DNA from: Lichenicoccus sp965213775
GTDB taxonomy: Bacteria > Pseudomonadota > Alphaproteobacteria > Acetobacterales > Acetobacteraceae
Reading direction: 5' to 3'
NCBI GenBank assembly: GCA_965213775.1
Contig: CBDCAC010000005.1
Span: 496,001 to 560,000 of the forward strand
Length of the DNA: 64,000 bases
The notes under the pieces: generated by a model
The model's input: only the letters and a program-made list of their open reading frames with translations
Database searches by the model: none
Told to the model about the DNA's origin: nothing
Position numbers and translations under genes: made by a program
Shown here: one piece after another, positions 33,683 through 42,170 of the stretch
Numbering within the stretch: the first letter of the stretch is position 1
Layout of the letters: every line of letters starts with the position of its first letter

Positions 33683-35956
33683 TCACTCCGGCGTCGCCAC
33701 CAGCTCGACGTAGCTGTCCATCAGCCGCTTGCTGCCGGCATGGTCGAACTCGATCTCCAGCCGGTCCTCGTCCGTGGCGCGCACGACGCCGTAGCCGAAT
33801 TTCTGGTGGAACACGCGCTGTCCCACCGCGATCGCGCTCTCGCGCCTGGCGCGCGCCGGCTGCTCCCAGGCTTCCACCACGCGCGGCCGGCGCGCGGTCA
33901 GCGGGAACTGGCCGCCGAACACCGGGGGTGCGGCACGCAGCTGCTCGCGCGCCAGCGAGGCGGTGCCGGCCTGCTCGATATGCTCGGCCGGCAGCTCCTC
34001 GATGAAGCGGCTCGGGATCGAGCTCTGCCAGTTGGCGTAGACGCGCCGGTTGGCGGCGTGGCTGATGATGGCCCGGCGGCGGGCACGGGTGATGCCAACA
34101 TAGGCCAGCCGGCGCTCCTCCTCGAGCCCCTTGTTGCCGCCCTCGTCCAGCGTGCGCTGGCTGGGGAACACGCCCTCCTCCCAGCCGGGCAGGAACACGG
34201 TGTCGAACTCGAGCCCCTTGGCACCGTGCATGGTCATCAGGTTGACGCGGTCGGCGCCGGCATTCTCCTCGTTCTCCATCACCAGCGAGACATGCTCGAG
34301 GAAGCCGCCCAGGCTCTCGAAATCGGCCAGCGCGCGCACCAGCTCCTTGAGGTTGTCGAGCCGGCCGGGCGCCTCGGGCGACTTGTCGTGCTTCCACATC
34401 CCGGTGTAGCCGGTCTCGTCGAGCAGCGTCTCGACCACCCGCACGTGGCCGTCGCGGCTCAGCGACTCGCGGCCGCGGCCGAAGCAGGCCATCAGCGCTG
34501 TGAGCTGCTCGCGCACCCGGCCACGCAGCGTGCCGCGCTCCAGCAGCCGCATCACCGCGAGGCTGAGCGGCACCTGGCTGCCGCGCGCCTCGACGTGCAG
34601 CGCCTGCAGCGCCGCGTCTCCGACCCCGCGTCGGGGGACGTTGACGATGCGCTCGAAGGCCAGGTCGTCGGCGGGCTGGTGCATGACCCGCATGTAGGCC
34701 ATGGCGTCGCGGATCTCGGCGCGCTCGTAGAAGCGCAGGCCGCCGACCACGCGATAGGGCAGGCCCAGCGTGATCAGCCGCTCCTCGAAGGCGCGGGTCT
34801 GGAAGCCGGCGCGCACCAGGATCGCCATCTCCGAGAGCCGGTGATCGTCGCGATGCAGGCTCTCCATGCGCTCGCCGACCATGCGCGCCTCCTCGTCGGA
34901 GTCCCACACCGAGGCCACCAGCACCTTCTCGCCGGCGGAGTCCGCGCGCCCGGAGCGCAGCGTCTTGCCCAGCCTGCCGCCGTTGTGCGCGATCAGGCCG
35001 GACGCCGCGGCCAGGATCGGCGCCGTCGAGCGGTAGTTGCTCTCCAGTCGTACGGTATGCGCGCCGGGGAAGTCGTGCTCGAAGCGCAGGATGTTCTCGA
35101 CCTCGGCACCGCGCCAGGAATAGATCGACTGGTCGTCGTCGCCGACGCAGCAGATATTGGCGCCCTCCTGCTTCTGGGCGAGCAGGCGAAGCCAGAGATA
35201 CTGCACCGTGTTGGTGTCCTGGTACTCGTCGACCAGGATATAGCGGAAGGCGCGGTGATACTGCGCCAGCACGTCGGGCCGGGTGCGCAGGATGTCGGTC
35301 ATGTGCAGCATCAGGTCGCCGAAATCGGCGGCGTTGAGCTGGACCAGGCGCGCCTGGTAGTCGGCATAGACCGCGCGCGCGCAGCCGCCGCCGAACTCGC
35401 TGTCCTCCGCCGCACTGATCCGGTCGGGCGACAGGCCGCGATCCTTCCAGCGCTGGATCACCCCCATCAGGCCCTGCGGCGGCCAGCGCTTGGCGTCGAT
35501 GCGATGCAGCTCCATCACCTGCTTGAGAAGGCGGATCTGGTCGTCGGTATCGAGGATGGTGAAGGAGGAGGTGAGCCCGACATACTCCGCGTGACGCCGC
35601 AGCATGCGCGCGCACAGGGCGTGGAAGGTGCCGAGCCAGAGGCCCTCGGCGGGACGCCCGAGCAGGCTGCCGACGCGCTCGCGCATCTCGCGCGCCGCCT
35701 TATTGGTGAAGGTCACCGCCAGCACCTGGCCGGGAAAGGCGCGCCGGCTCAGCAGGATGTGGGCGAAGCGGGTGGTCAGCACGCGGGTCTTGCCGGTGCC
35801 GGCACCGGCCAGCACCAGCAGCGGGCCGTCGAGCGTCTCCACCGCCTCGCGCTGCTCGGCATTGAGCCGTGCCAGGTAGTCGTCATCGACCGACAGCGCA
35901 GGCTCGGAGACGGACGCAGGCACGGGATCTGTCGCGGGATCGGTCACGTCCGCCAT
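33683..35956 (-). CDS. uvrD: DNA helicase II, UvrD/PcrA type
   Basis: 757 residues from ATG 35956 (MADVTDPATD); a longer reading starts at 35989. Superfamily 1 3'-5' helicase for nucleotide excision and mismatch repair. Motifs in order: Q-motif LNAEQREAVE, Walker A LAGAGTGKTRVL (about 48-59), Ia TFTNKAAREM, II YILVDEYQDTN (about 233), III GDDDQSIYSWRGA, IV LESNYRST, V TMHGAKGLEFD, VI LAYVGITRARR. The C-terminal Tudor-like segment is VGQRVFHQKFGYGVV then DRLEIEFDHAG. First gene of the minus-strand operon. Confidence 0.96.
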   Translation of the reverse strand: MADVTDPATDPVPASVSEPALSVDDDYLARLNAEQREAVETLDGPLLVLAGAGTGKTRVLTTRFAHILLSRRAFPGQVLAVTFTNKAAREMRERVGSLLGRPAEGLWLGTFHALCARMLRRHAEYVGLTSSFTILDTDDQIRLLKQVMELHRIDAKRWPPQGLMGVIQRWKDRGLSPDRISAAEDSEFGGGCARAVYADYQARLVQLNAADFGDLMLHMTDILRTRPDVLAQYHRAFRYILVDEYQDTNTVQYLWLRLLAQKQEGANICCVGDDDQSIYSWRGAEVENILRFEHDFPGAHTVRLESNYRSTAPILAAASGLIAHNGGRLGKTLRSGRADSAGEKVLVASVWDSDEEARMVGERMESLHRDDHRLSEMAILVRAGFQTRAFEERLITLGLPYRVVGGLRFYERAEIRDAMAYMRVMHQPADDLAFERIVNVPRRGVGDAALQALHVEARGSQVPLSLAVMRLLERGTLRGRVREQLTALMACFGRGRESLSRDGHVRVVETLLDETGYTGMWKHDKSPEAPGRLDNLKELVRALADFESLGGFLEHVSLVMENEENAGADRVNLMTMHGAKGLEFDTVFLPGWEEGVFPSQRTLDEGGNKGLEEERRLAYVGITRARRRAIISHAANRRVYANWQSSIPSRFIEELPAEHIEQAGTASLAREQLRAAPPVFGGQFPLTARRPRVVEAWEQPARARRESAIAVGQRVFHQKFGYGVVRATDEDRLEIEFDHAGSKRLMDSYVELVATPE

Positions 35957-36046
35957 ATAGGCCGCGGCGACCCTGCCGCCAAATCGCACTGGTTACGAGA
36001 ACGGAATGGACTATGCTGCATCCTGAGGTTGCAGCAGGGAGGCGGC

Positions 36047-36853
36047 ATGGTCCGGGGTTTTGCCGAGGCGGGCGCGTGGCTGCCGGCGTTCACGCGCAGG
36101 GGCGGCGCGCGCGGCGAGGACGCGCCGGCCGAGCCGCCGGTCGCCGGCAGCAACCAGCCGGCGCTGCCGTTCAGCAGCACCGGGCCGTACGGCCACCGCC
36201 GTCGCATGCGCGAGCGGCTGCTCGGCGCCGGTCCGGCGAGCCTCGCCGATTACGAGATCCTGGAGATGCTGCTGTTCCTCGGCATCCCGCGCGGCGACAC
36301 CAAGCCGCTCGCCAAGGGGCTGATCAACCGCTTCGGCAGCCTCTCGGCGGTGCTGGGCGCGCCGGCCGCGGCGCTGTGCCGCGACGGCGGGCTGAGCGAG
36401 GCGTGCGCGGCCGTGATCGGCCTCGCCGAGCCGGCGGCCGTCCGGCTGTCCGGGGCGGAGGCGCGCGACCGGCCGGTGCTGAACAACTGGGAGCGGCTGA
36501 TGGCCTATTTCGACCGCGCGCTGACCGGCGCGGTGCCCGGCCAGCTGCGCATCCTGTTCCTCGACAACCGCAACCGGCTGCTGGCCGACGAGGTGGCGCA
36601 GCCGTCGGCGGACGAGGAGGCGCTCGATCCCTGCCGGCAGGCGATGCGGCGGGCACTCGACCTGCACGCGACCGCGCTGATCGCGGTGCGCGTGGTGCCT
36701 GCCGGGGCGCCGTCGCGGACGCTGTTCGCCCAAGAGGCGGCACTCGCCTCGAAGCTGTCGCGGGCGGCGGCGCCGCTCGCGATCATCCTGCACGACCATA
36801 TGCTGGTCGGCGGCGACAACTGGGTCAGTCTGCGGCAGAAGCAGCTGATCTGA
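36047..36853 (+). CDS. RadC-like protein lacking the JAMM metal motif
   Basis: 268 residues from ATG 36047, with GGGAGG before it. An N-terminal helix-hairpin-helix-like part (DYEILEMLLFLGIPRGDTKP, FGSLSAVLGAP) is followed by a RadC/MPN-like domain starting LRILFLDNRNRLLADE. Where active-type RadC has HNHPSGDPSPSRED, this protein has RVVPAGAPSRTLFAQE: both histidines and the Asp of HxH(x)7SxxD are missing. The end ILHDHMLVGGDNWVSLRQ keeps the fold. It lies 1.7 kb from an intact paralogue at 37720 and resembles it along its length. Confidence 0.83.
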   Translation: MVRGFAEAGAWLPAFTRRGGARGEDAPAEPPVAGSNQPALPFSSTGPYGHRRRMRERLLGAGPASLADYEILEMLLFLGIPRGDTKPLAKGLINRFGSLSAVLGAPAAALCRDGGLSEACAAVIGLAEPAAVRLSGAEARDRPVLNNWERLMAYFDRALTGAVPGQLRILFLDNRNRLLADEVAQPSADEEALDPCRQAMRRALDLHATALIAVRVVPAGAPSRTLFAQEAALASKLSRAAAPLAIILHDHMLVGGDNWVSLRQKQLI

Positions 36854-36912
36854 GCGCCGGCGGATGCGGCTCGGCGATGCCCGGCCAGCGATACCCGCTC
36901 AGCGATGCCCGC

Positions 36913-37608
36913 TTAGCAATGCTGGGCCGCCGCCGCGAGCTGGGCCTCGATGACCCCGAACAGCAGCGCCGGGCTCTCGGCGAGCGCATCCGCGCCGGCC
37001 GCCTCGAGCTCCTCGCGGCCGCCATAGCCCCACAGCGCCCCGATCGCGCGGATGGAGTTGGCGTGGGCGCCGCTGATGTCGTAGCGGCGGTCGCCCACCA
37101 TCACCGATCGACCCGGATCGACCGCCTCGCGTGCCACCAGGTCCGCGATCAGCTCGGGCTTCTCGGCGCCGCTATCGTCCGGGCGGGCGCCGTAGAAGCC
37201 GTCGAAGCAGCGGGTGAGGCCGTGCAGCTCGAGGATCCGGCGTGCCAGGTGCACCGGCTTGGAGGTGGCCAGGAACACCCGACGCCCCGACCCGGTGAGC
37301 TGCTCCATCAGCGCCGGGACGCCCGGAAACAGCGGGCTGTGCAGCATCCCGCTGCTCTCGTAATGCCCGCGATAGGCGACGATGGCGGCCTCGATGCGAT
37401 CATCGCCGAGGCGGCCCAGCAGCCGCGCCATGACGTCGGGCAGCGGCGGACCGATCACCCAGTCGAGATCCTCAGATGCGTCCGGCTCGTGTCCGAGCTC
37501 GTGCAGGGCGGCGCGCAGGCAGGTGATGATGCCGTCCCGCGAGGCCAGCAGGGTGCCGTCGAGGTCCAGCAGCACGGCCTCCTCGCCACGTGATCCGGTC
37601 GTCGTCAT
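36913..37608 (-). CDS. HAD-superfamily phosphatase, phosphoglycolate phosphatase-like
   Basis: 231 residues from ATG 37608 (a TTG at 37620 is also possible). HAD motifs: LLDLDGTLLAS (about 14-24, nucleophile and acid Asp), LATSKP (motif II Thr/Ser), a Lys in EKPELIA (motif III) and VMVGDRRYD (motif IV). A helical cap of the Gph/PPase type lies between motifs I and II. It hydrolyses a phosphate ester, possibly 2-phosphoglycolate. Opposite strand, between two radC-like genes. Confidence 0.88.
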   Translation of the reverse strand: MTTTGSRGEEAVLLDLDGTLLASRDGIITCLRAALHELGHEPDASEDLDWVIGPPLPDVMARLLGRLGDDRIEAAIVAYRGHYESSGMLHSPLFPGVPALMEQLTGSGRRVFLATSKPVHLARRILELHGLTRCFDGFYGARPDDSGAEKPELIADLVAREAVDPGRSVMVGDRRYDISGAHANSIRAIGALWGYGGREELEAAGADALAESPALLFGVIEAQLAAAAQHC

Positions 37609-37719
37609 GAGCGTGTCCAATCGATGCGCGCCTGCTTCTAGCCACAGGAAGAAGTTCAGGCCAAGCGGATAAAGTTGCGGTATCGTATCGTAATCGTCGC
37701 CTACGGAGGATCACTCGCC

Positions 37720-38370
37720 ATGTCGGTCGCGCAGACCATGTCATCCGGCGGCGACGCGATCGCGGGCGATCGCGACCTGCTGCGCATGCTGCTGGCCGCC
37801 GCCATGCCGGCGCACGAGGATCCGGCGCGGCTGGCGGGCGAGGCGATCGCCCGCTTCGGCAGCTTCGCCGCGCTGCTGGCCGCGCCGCTGCGCGAGCTGC
37901 AGGGCTTCGCGGGCCTGGGCACCCACAGCCTGTCGGCGATCAAGCTGCTGCACGAGGCGGCGCTGCGCCTGTCGCGCGCCCGGATGCAGGGGGAGGCGGT
38001 GCTGGACGACCCGGAGCGGCTGATCGGCTACCTGACGGCGGTGCTGGCGCGCGAGAAGATCGAGCAGTTCCGCATCCTGTTCCTCGATGCCGGCGACCGG
38101 CTGATCGCCGACGAGGCGCAGGCGCGCGGCACCGTCAACCACACCCCGGTCTATCCGCGCGAGGTGGTACGACGCGCGCTCGAGCTCGAGGCGGCGGCGA
38201 TCATCCTGGTGCACAACCATCCGAGCGGCGACCCGAGCCCATCGCGCGAGGACCTGGCGATGACCGCCCAGGTGGTGGAAGCGGCCGCGGTGCTGGGTCT
38301 CGCGGTGCGCGACCACGTGATCGTCGGCAACGGCCGCTGGACCAGCTTCCGGGAAGCCGGACTGCTGTAG
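37720..38370 (+). CDS. radC: RadC family protein (JAB/MPN domain)
   Basis: 216 residues from ATG 37720; GGAGGA at 37705-37710 decides this start over an upstream TTG. The metal motif is intact: VHNHPSGDPSPSRED (about 178-192), with the following LAVRDHVIVGNGRWTSFREA. RadC-like proteins are widespread; a DNA repair role has been proposed but is disputed. Paralogue of the degenerate protein at 36047, one gene away. Confidence 0.93.
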   Translation: MSVAQTMSSGGDAIAGDRDLLRMLLAAAMPAHEDPARLAGEAIARFGSFAALLAAPLRELQGFAGLGTHSLSAIKLLHEAALRLSRARMQGEAVLDDPERLIGYLTAVLAREKIEQFRILFLDAGDRLIADEAQARGTVNHTPVYPREVVRRALELEAAAIILVHNHPSGDPSPSREDLAMTAQVVEAAAVLGLAVRDHVIVGNGRWTSFREAGLL

Positions 38371-38396
38371 AACCAACGGCCTTGCATGTGAACCAA

Positions 38397-38513
38397 GCAA
38401 GGCCAGGGCTCTGCCCTGGACCCGCTCAAGGCGAGGCCTTGAGAATCCAATAATCTTAGAATGGTTTCCAAAGGCCTAGGCCTTTGGCGGGTCTGGGCAG
38501 AGCCCAGCCTTGC
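38397..38513. repeat. type II multi-hairpin repeat, full copy
   Basis: 117 bases from GCAAGG to CCTTGC. Hairpins: CCAGGGCTCTGCCCTGG, CTCAAGGCGAGGCCTTGAG, centre AATAATCTTAGAATGG, CCAAAGGCCTAGGCCTTTGG, and CTGGGCAGAGCCCAG. Inverted relative to the copy at 28304-28419 and about 90% identical to its complement by eye. It lies between convergent radC and purK and could terminate both. Confidence 0.9.
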
Positions 38514-38523
38514 TTGCTAACCG

Positions 38524-39702
38524 TCAGCCTTGCGGGTCCAGGGCGGCGCCGTGGCCTTGCAGCCGCAGCGCGTCGGCGATGCCGAACGCGCCCGGCAGCG
38601 CGCCGCGCGGGAACAGCCGGTTGACGTGCCCCATCTTGCGCCCCGGCCGCGCCTCGGACTTGCCATAGAGATGCCCGAGCAGCCCTTCGGTCGCGAGGAT
38701 GCGCGGCCACAGCGCCAGCCCCTCGGGTCCGATCAGGTTCTTCATTACCGCGTCGGAGTGCCGGCTCGCCGCCGGCAGCGGCAGGCCCGCGACCGCGCGG
38801 ATATGCATCTCGAACTGGCTCACCGGACAGGCGTCGAGCGTCCAGTGGCCGGAGTTGTGCGGCCGCGGCGCGATCTCGTTGACCAGCAGCGCCCCGTCGC
38901 GGTCGAGGAACATCTCGACCCCGAGCAGCCCCTCCAGCCGCAGATACGTCGCGATCCGCCGCGCCAGCGCCTGCGCCTGCAGCGCCGTCGCCTCCGGCAC
39001 CGGGGCCGGGGCGAGGGTGAGGTCGAGGATCTGGTCGCGATGGCGGTTCTGCGCCACGTCGTAGCTGCGCACGCTGCCGTCCAGGCCGCGCGCCACCATG
39101 ACGCTGAGCTCGCAGGCGAACGGCACCAGGCGTTCGGCGACCAGCGGGTGCGGCGACAGCCGCGCGAAGCCGGCGTCGAGCTGGTCGCGGTCATGTATCA
39201 CCGCCTGGCCCTTGCCGTCATAGCCGAGCCGGGTGGTCTTGAGCACCAGCGGCAGGCCGAGTGCCTGGACCGCCCGGTCGAGCCCGTCGCGGTCGTGCAC
39301 CGGGTGCCAGGGTGCCACCGCGATGCCGGCATCCTCCAGCATGCGCTTCTCGGCCAGGCGGTCCTGGCTGATGCCCAGGATCGCGCCCGAGGGCCGCACC
39401 GGGCGCAGCGCGGCGAGCAGGTCGAGCCCGCCCGCGCTGATGTTCTCGAACTCGAAGGTCACCACGCTGCAGGCGGCGGCGAAGCGACGAAGCGCGGCCG
39501 GGTCGTCGTGCGCGCCCAGGGTGACGCCGCTCGCGACCTGGGCGGCGGGGCCGTCCGGGTCCTCGGTCAGCACGTGGCAGCGATAACCGAGCCGCGCCGC
39601 GGCCAGCGCCGACATGCGCCCGAGCTGGCCGCCGCCGACGATGCCGATCACGCTGTTCGGCGCCAGCGCCTGCGGGTTCCGCTCGGGCGGGGAGGGCGCC
39701 AT
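38524..39702 (-). CDS. purK: N5-carboxyaminoimidazole ribonucleotide synthetase
   Basis: 392 residues from ATG 39702. ATP-grasp enzyme that converts AIR, ATP and bicarbonate to N5-CAIR in purine synthesis. The N-terminal GIVGGGQLGRMSALAAARLG (about 18-37) is the PurK Rossmann motif. KTTRLGYDGKGQ binds ATP, and EIAPRPHNSGHWTLDACPVS (about 285-304) contains Mg ligands. The final GHGAALDPQG comes from a partial type II repeat. purE is 13 bases upstream, so an operon purE-purK. Confidence 0.96.
   Translation of the reverse strand: MAPSPPERNPQALAPNSVIGIVGGGQLGRMSALAAARLGYRCHVLTEDPDGPAAQVASGVTLGAHDDPAALRRFAAACSVVTFEFENISAGGLDLLAALRPVRPSGAILGISQDRLAEKRMLEDAGIAVAPWHPVHDRDGLDRAVQALGLPLVLKTTRLGYDGKGQAVIHDRDQLDAGFARLSPHPLVAERLVPFACELSVMVARGLDGSVRSYDVAQNRHRDQILDLTLAPAPVPEATALQAQALARRIATYLRLEGLLGVEMFLDRDGALLVNEIAPRPHNSGHWTLDACPVSQFEMHIRAVAGLPLPAASRHSDAVMKNLIGPEGLALWPRILATEGLLGHLYGKSEARPGRKMGHVNRLFPRGALPGAFGIADALRLQGHGAALDPQG
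38527..38561. repeat. partial type II repeat in the 3' end of purK
   Basis: About 35 bases equal to the terminal arm of type II: GCGGGTCCAGGGCGG then CCGTGGCCTTGC. It starts 13 bases after the full copy and encodes the purK C-terminal residues GHGAALDPQG. Confidence 0.75.
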
Positions 39703-39715
39703 GGTCGCGGATGGC

Positions 39716-40345
39716 TCAGGAAGAGGGGGTGTCGGGAACCGAGGCGGTCTGCAGCGCCCGCCAGGTCTCCAGCCGGGTGGCCAGGGCAGCGTCGTCGATC
39801 GACAGGATGGAGCCGGCGAGGATTGCCGCGTTGATCGCGCCGGCGTGTCCGATCGCGAGCGTGCCGACCGGCACGCCCGCCGGCATCTGCACGATCGAGA
39901 GCAGGCTGTCGATGCCGCGCAGTGCGTGGCCCTCGATCGGCACGCCGAGCACCGGCAGTGTGGTCCATGCGGCGCACATGCCGGGCAGGTGTGCAGCACC
40001 GCCGGCAGCGGCGATGATCACCCGGATCCCGCGCGTCCGGGCGGTGCCGGCATACTCGACCAGCCGGTCCGGGGTGCGATGGGCCGAGACGATGCGGGTC
40101 TCGAAGCTGACCTGCAGCGTCTCCAGCATGGTCGCCGCGTGCGACAGCGTCTCCCAGTCGGATTGGCTGCCCATGACCAGGCCGACCCGCGGCACAGCTT
40201 CCTGCTCCAGCGGCCGTGCGTCGTCAGCCTGCTGATCGGGGGCCTGCTGATCGGGCTCGCCGAGGTCCGGTCGCATGGGCGTGTCGGACGAGCCCGCAGG
40301 CTCTAGGGCGGGCGGCTGGTCGGAGGCCCGGGTCGGCTGTGCCAT
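39716..40345 (-). CDS. purE: N5-carboxyaminoimidazole ribonucleotide mutase
   Basis: 209 residues as read. The catalytic core begins near residue 54 (VGLVMGSQSDWETLSHAATM) and includes SAHRTPDRLVEYA and AAAGGAAHLPGM, the CAIR-binding motifs of class I PurE. It moves the carboxylate from N5 to C4 of AIR. The first 53 residues are Pro/Gln/Asp-rich (DQQAPDQQADD) and not part of the usual enzyme of about 160 residues; an internal start at Met24 is possible. Followed by purK. Confidence 0.93.
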   Translation of the reverse strand: MAQPTRASDQPPALEPAGSSDTPMRPDLGEPDQQAPDQQADDARPLEQEAVPRVGLVMGSQSDWETLSHAATMLETLQVSFETRIVSAHRTPDRLVEYAGTARTRGIRVIIAAAGGAAHLPGMCAAWTTLPVLGVPIEGHALRGIDSLLSIVQMPAGVPVGTLAIGHAGAINAAILAGSILSIDDAALATRLETWRALQTASVPDTPSS

Positions 40346-40362
40346 GTCAGGGGGTTCCTCGC

Positions 40363-40563
40363 TCAGGCGATACTATCCGGGATCAGGCGGCTCTCCAGCC
40401 AGGCGATCTCGTCCTTCAGCATCAGCTTGCGCTTCTTGAGGCGCTGCAGCTGCAGCTGGTCGATCGGCTGCGCCACCAGCCTGCCGATCACCGTGTCGAG
40501 GTCACGATGCTCGCTGCGCAGTTCGTGCAGCTGGCGCAGCAGGGTGTCGGGATCTGTCAGCAT
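40363..40563 (-). CDS. YdcH-like DUF465 small coiled-coil protein
   Basis: 66 residues from ATG 40563. Single alpha-helical hairpin of the DUF465/YdcH family: LLRQLHELRSEHRDLDTVIG then QLQRLKKRKLMLKDEIAWLE. Function unknown in the family. 17 bases upstream of purE on the same strand; divergent from a second DUF465 gene at 40686. Confidence 0.85.
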   Translation of the reverse strand: MLTDPDTLLRQLHELRSEHRDLDTVIGRLVAQPIDQLQLQRLKKRKLMLKDEIAWLESRLIPDSIA

Positions 40564-40685
40564 GGGGCATCGCATAGCATGGCGGCGCTACTTCTCCATC
40601 GGCCGTTCGCGATCTCGGGCGACGGCGATTTCGCGTGACAGGAGCGGCTCCCGGAGCGCTATCGTCGTCCGCCCGTAAACCCGGC

Positions 40686-40871
40686 ATGCGGAGCGCACCG
40701 TTGAGTCAGCAGGCACGGATCGAAAGCCTCAAGACCCGTCACGCGAGCCTTGAGTCACGTATCGTGGAGGAAGACCACCGCCCGCAGCCCGATCAGGACG
40801 CGCTCAACCGGCTGAAGCTGGAGAAGCTGCGCGTCAAGCAGGAGATGGAGCGGCTGCAGCATCGCGACTGA
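40686..40871 (+). CDS. YdcH-like DUF465 small coiled-coil protein, second copy
   Basis: 61 residues from ATG 40686; a TTG at 40701 would give the more typical LSQQARIESLKTRHASLESR start. The second helix is DALNRLKLEKLRVKQEMERL. Same family as the divergent gene at 40363-40563 but only moderately similar, so an old duplication. Ends 18 bases before convergent trcR. Confidence 0.82.
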   Translation: MRSAPLSQQARIESLKTRHASLESRIVEEDHRPQPDQDALNRLKLEKLRVKQEMERLQHRD

Positions 40872-40889
40872 GCGGCGGCGCGGGCGGCT

Positions 40890-41474
40890 TCAGGCAGCCT
40901 CCTCGTCCTCGGCCACCGGCGGCGGCGGCGCAGGCACGTGATGGCCCTCGCGCAGCAGCCGCTCGTTGGCCGCATTGACCACGGCGTTGAGGTCGGTCTG
41001 GCTGCACAGGCCCAGGATGACCGGGTCGCGCGGCTTGATGTTGGCGCTGTTCCAGTGGTGGCGATCGCGCACCTTGGCGATGGTGTCCTTGGTCGTGCCG
41101 AGCAGCTTGATCACCTGCATCTCGGAGAGCTGCGGGTAGTTGCGCAGCACGAAGGCGATCGCGTCGGGACGGTCGTTGCGCTTGGCGACCGGCGTGTAGC
41201 GCGCACCGCGCGAGCGCCGCGTCACCGGGTTGTTGGCCGACAGCATGGCCAGCCGCAGCGCCGGATCGGTCTCGCAGCGGGTGATCTCCGCCTGGGTGAC
41301 CTGATGGTTGGCCACCGGATCGTAGCCGACGATGCCCTGAGCCACCTCGCCGTCGGCGATCGCCTGGATCTCGAGCGGATGCATGCCGCAGAACTCGGCG
41401 ATCTGGGTGAAGGTGAGCGCGGTCTTCTCGATGAGCCAGACGGCGGTGGCCTTGGGCATCAGCGGCATGGTCAT
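40890..41474 (-). CDS. trcR: cell cycle transcriptional regulator TrcR (DUF1013)
   Basis: 194 residues. The conserved start (MPKATAVWLIEKTALTFTQI), GMHPLEIQAIADGEVAQGIV, and the C-terminal helix-turn-helix-like stretch MQVIKLLGTTKDTIAKVRDR are the hallmarks of DUF1013/TrcR, an alphaproteobacterial regulator that in cell-cycle models contacts RNA polymerase. The acidic/proline tail (PAPPPPVAEDEEAA) is common. Bases 41475-41693 upstream show no recognisable element. Confidence 0.9.
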   Translation of the reverse strand: MTMPLMPKATAVWLIEKTALTFTQIAEFCGMHPLEIQAIADGEVAQGIVGYDPVANHQVTQAEITRCETDPALRLAMLSANNPVTRRSRGARYTPVAKRNDRPDAIAFVLRNYPQLSEMQVIKLLGTTKDTIAKVRDRHHWNSANIKPRDPVILGLCSQTDLNAVVNAANERLLREGHHVPAPPPPVAEDEEAA

Positions 41475-41693
41475 GATCGGGTCCTAACGGTCTGAACGAC
41501 GCGCCCAGGCGGCGTCTGTGACCTCGGTCCTGAATGCCTACCGGTGCGCTATGGAGAGGTTCGGTATGGCGTCGCGCCGCGCCGGCGGTCAAGTCATTTG
41601 CGAGGTCCCAACGCGTGCGGGGACCGGTCGCCCGGCCCCCGCTCGCGATCCGCGGATCCCGGCCCGCGAACAAGCCGGATCGGTGTTACGCGA

Positions 41694-42170
41694 TCAGGCC
41701 GCCTGGGCGTCGCCCTCGATCTGCTTGTCGTTGGCCGCTCCCTGCAGCGCCTGGGGTGCAGCGCCGATGGTGATGCGGCGCGGCTTCAGCGCCTCGGGAA
41801 CGACGCGCCTGAGGCTGACATGCAGCAGCCCGTGCAGCAGCTCCGCGCCTTCCACCACGATGTGGTCGGCCAGCGCGAAGCGGCGCTCGAACGCCCGTGC
41901 GGCGATGCCGCGATGCAGCAGCTCGCGCTTCGGCTCGCTGCCGACGCGGCCGGTCACCAGCAGGGTGTTGTCCTGCGCGGTGAGCTCGATGTCGTCGGGC
42001 GCGAAACCGGCCACGGCCATCGTCAGCACGTAGCTGTCGTCGCCGACCTTCTCGATGTTGTAGGGCGGGTAGGAGGTGGTGTTCGCCGCCTGGGCTGCCG
42101 TGTCGACGAGACGGGCGAGGCGGTCGAAACCGATGGTGCTGCGGAACAGCGGGGTGAGATCATAGGTCAT
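41694..42170 (-). CDS. small heat shock protein, Hsp20/IbpA family
   Basis: 158 residues. The alpha-crystallin domain covers about 35-125: YPPYNIEKVGDDSYVLTMAV, AGFAPDDIELT, GRVGSEPKRELLHRGIAARA, FERRFALADHIVVEGAELLHG. N-terminal FRSTIGFDRLARLVDTA is the class A (IbpA-like) start of alphaproteobacteria. It holds unfolded proteins during heat stress. GAGGAGG lies 8 bases before the ATG and is sequestered in a probable ROSE thermometer, so translation should rise with temperature. Confidence 0.94.
   Translation of the reverse strand: MTYDLTPLFRSTIGFDRLARLVDTAAQAANTTSYPPYNIEKVGDDSYVLTMAVAGFAPDDIELTAQDNTLLVTGRVGSEPKRELLHRGIAARAFERRFALADHIVVEGAELLHGLLHVSLRRVVPEALKPRRITIGAAPQALQGAANDKQIEGDAQAA

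Noticed and set aside
33626..36046. Upstream in-frame extension of the RadC-like gene
   Set aside because: The frame is open across uvrD antisense, but the ribosome-binding site GGGAGG and RadC similarity begin at 36047.
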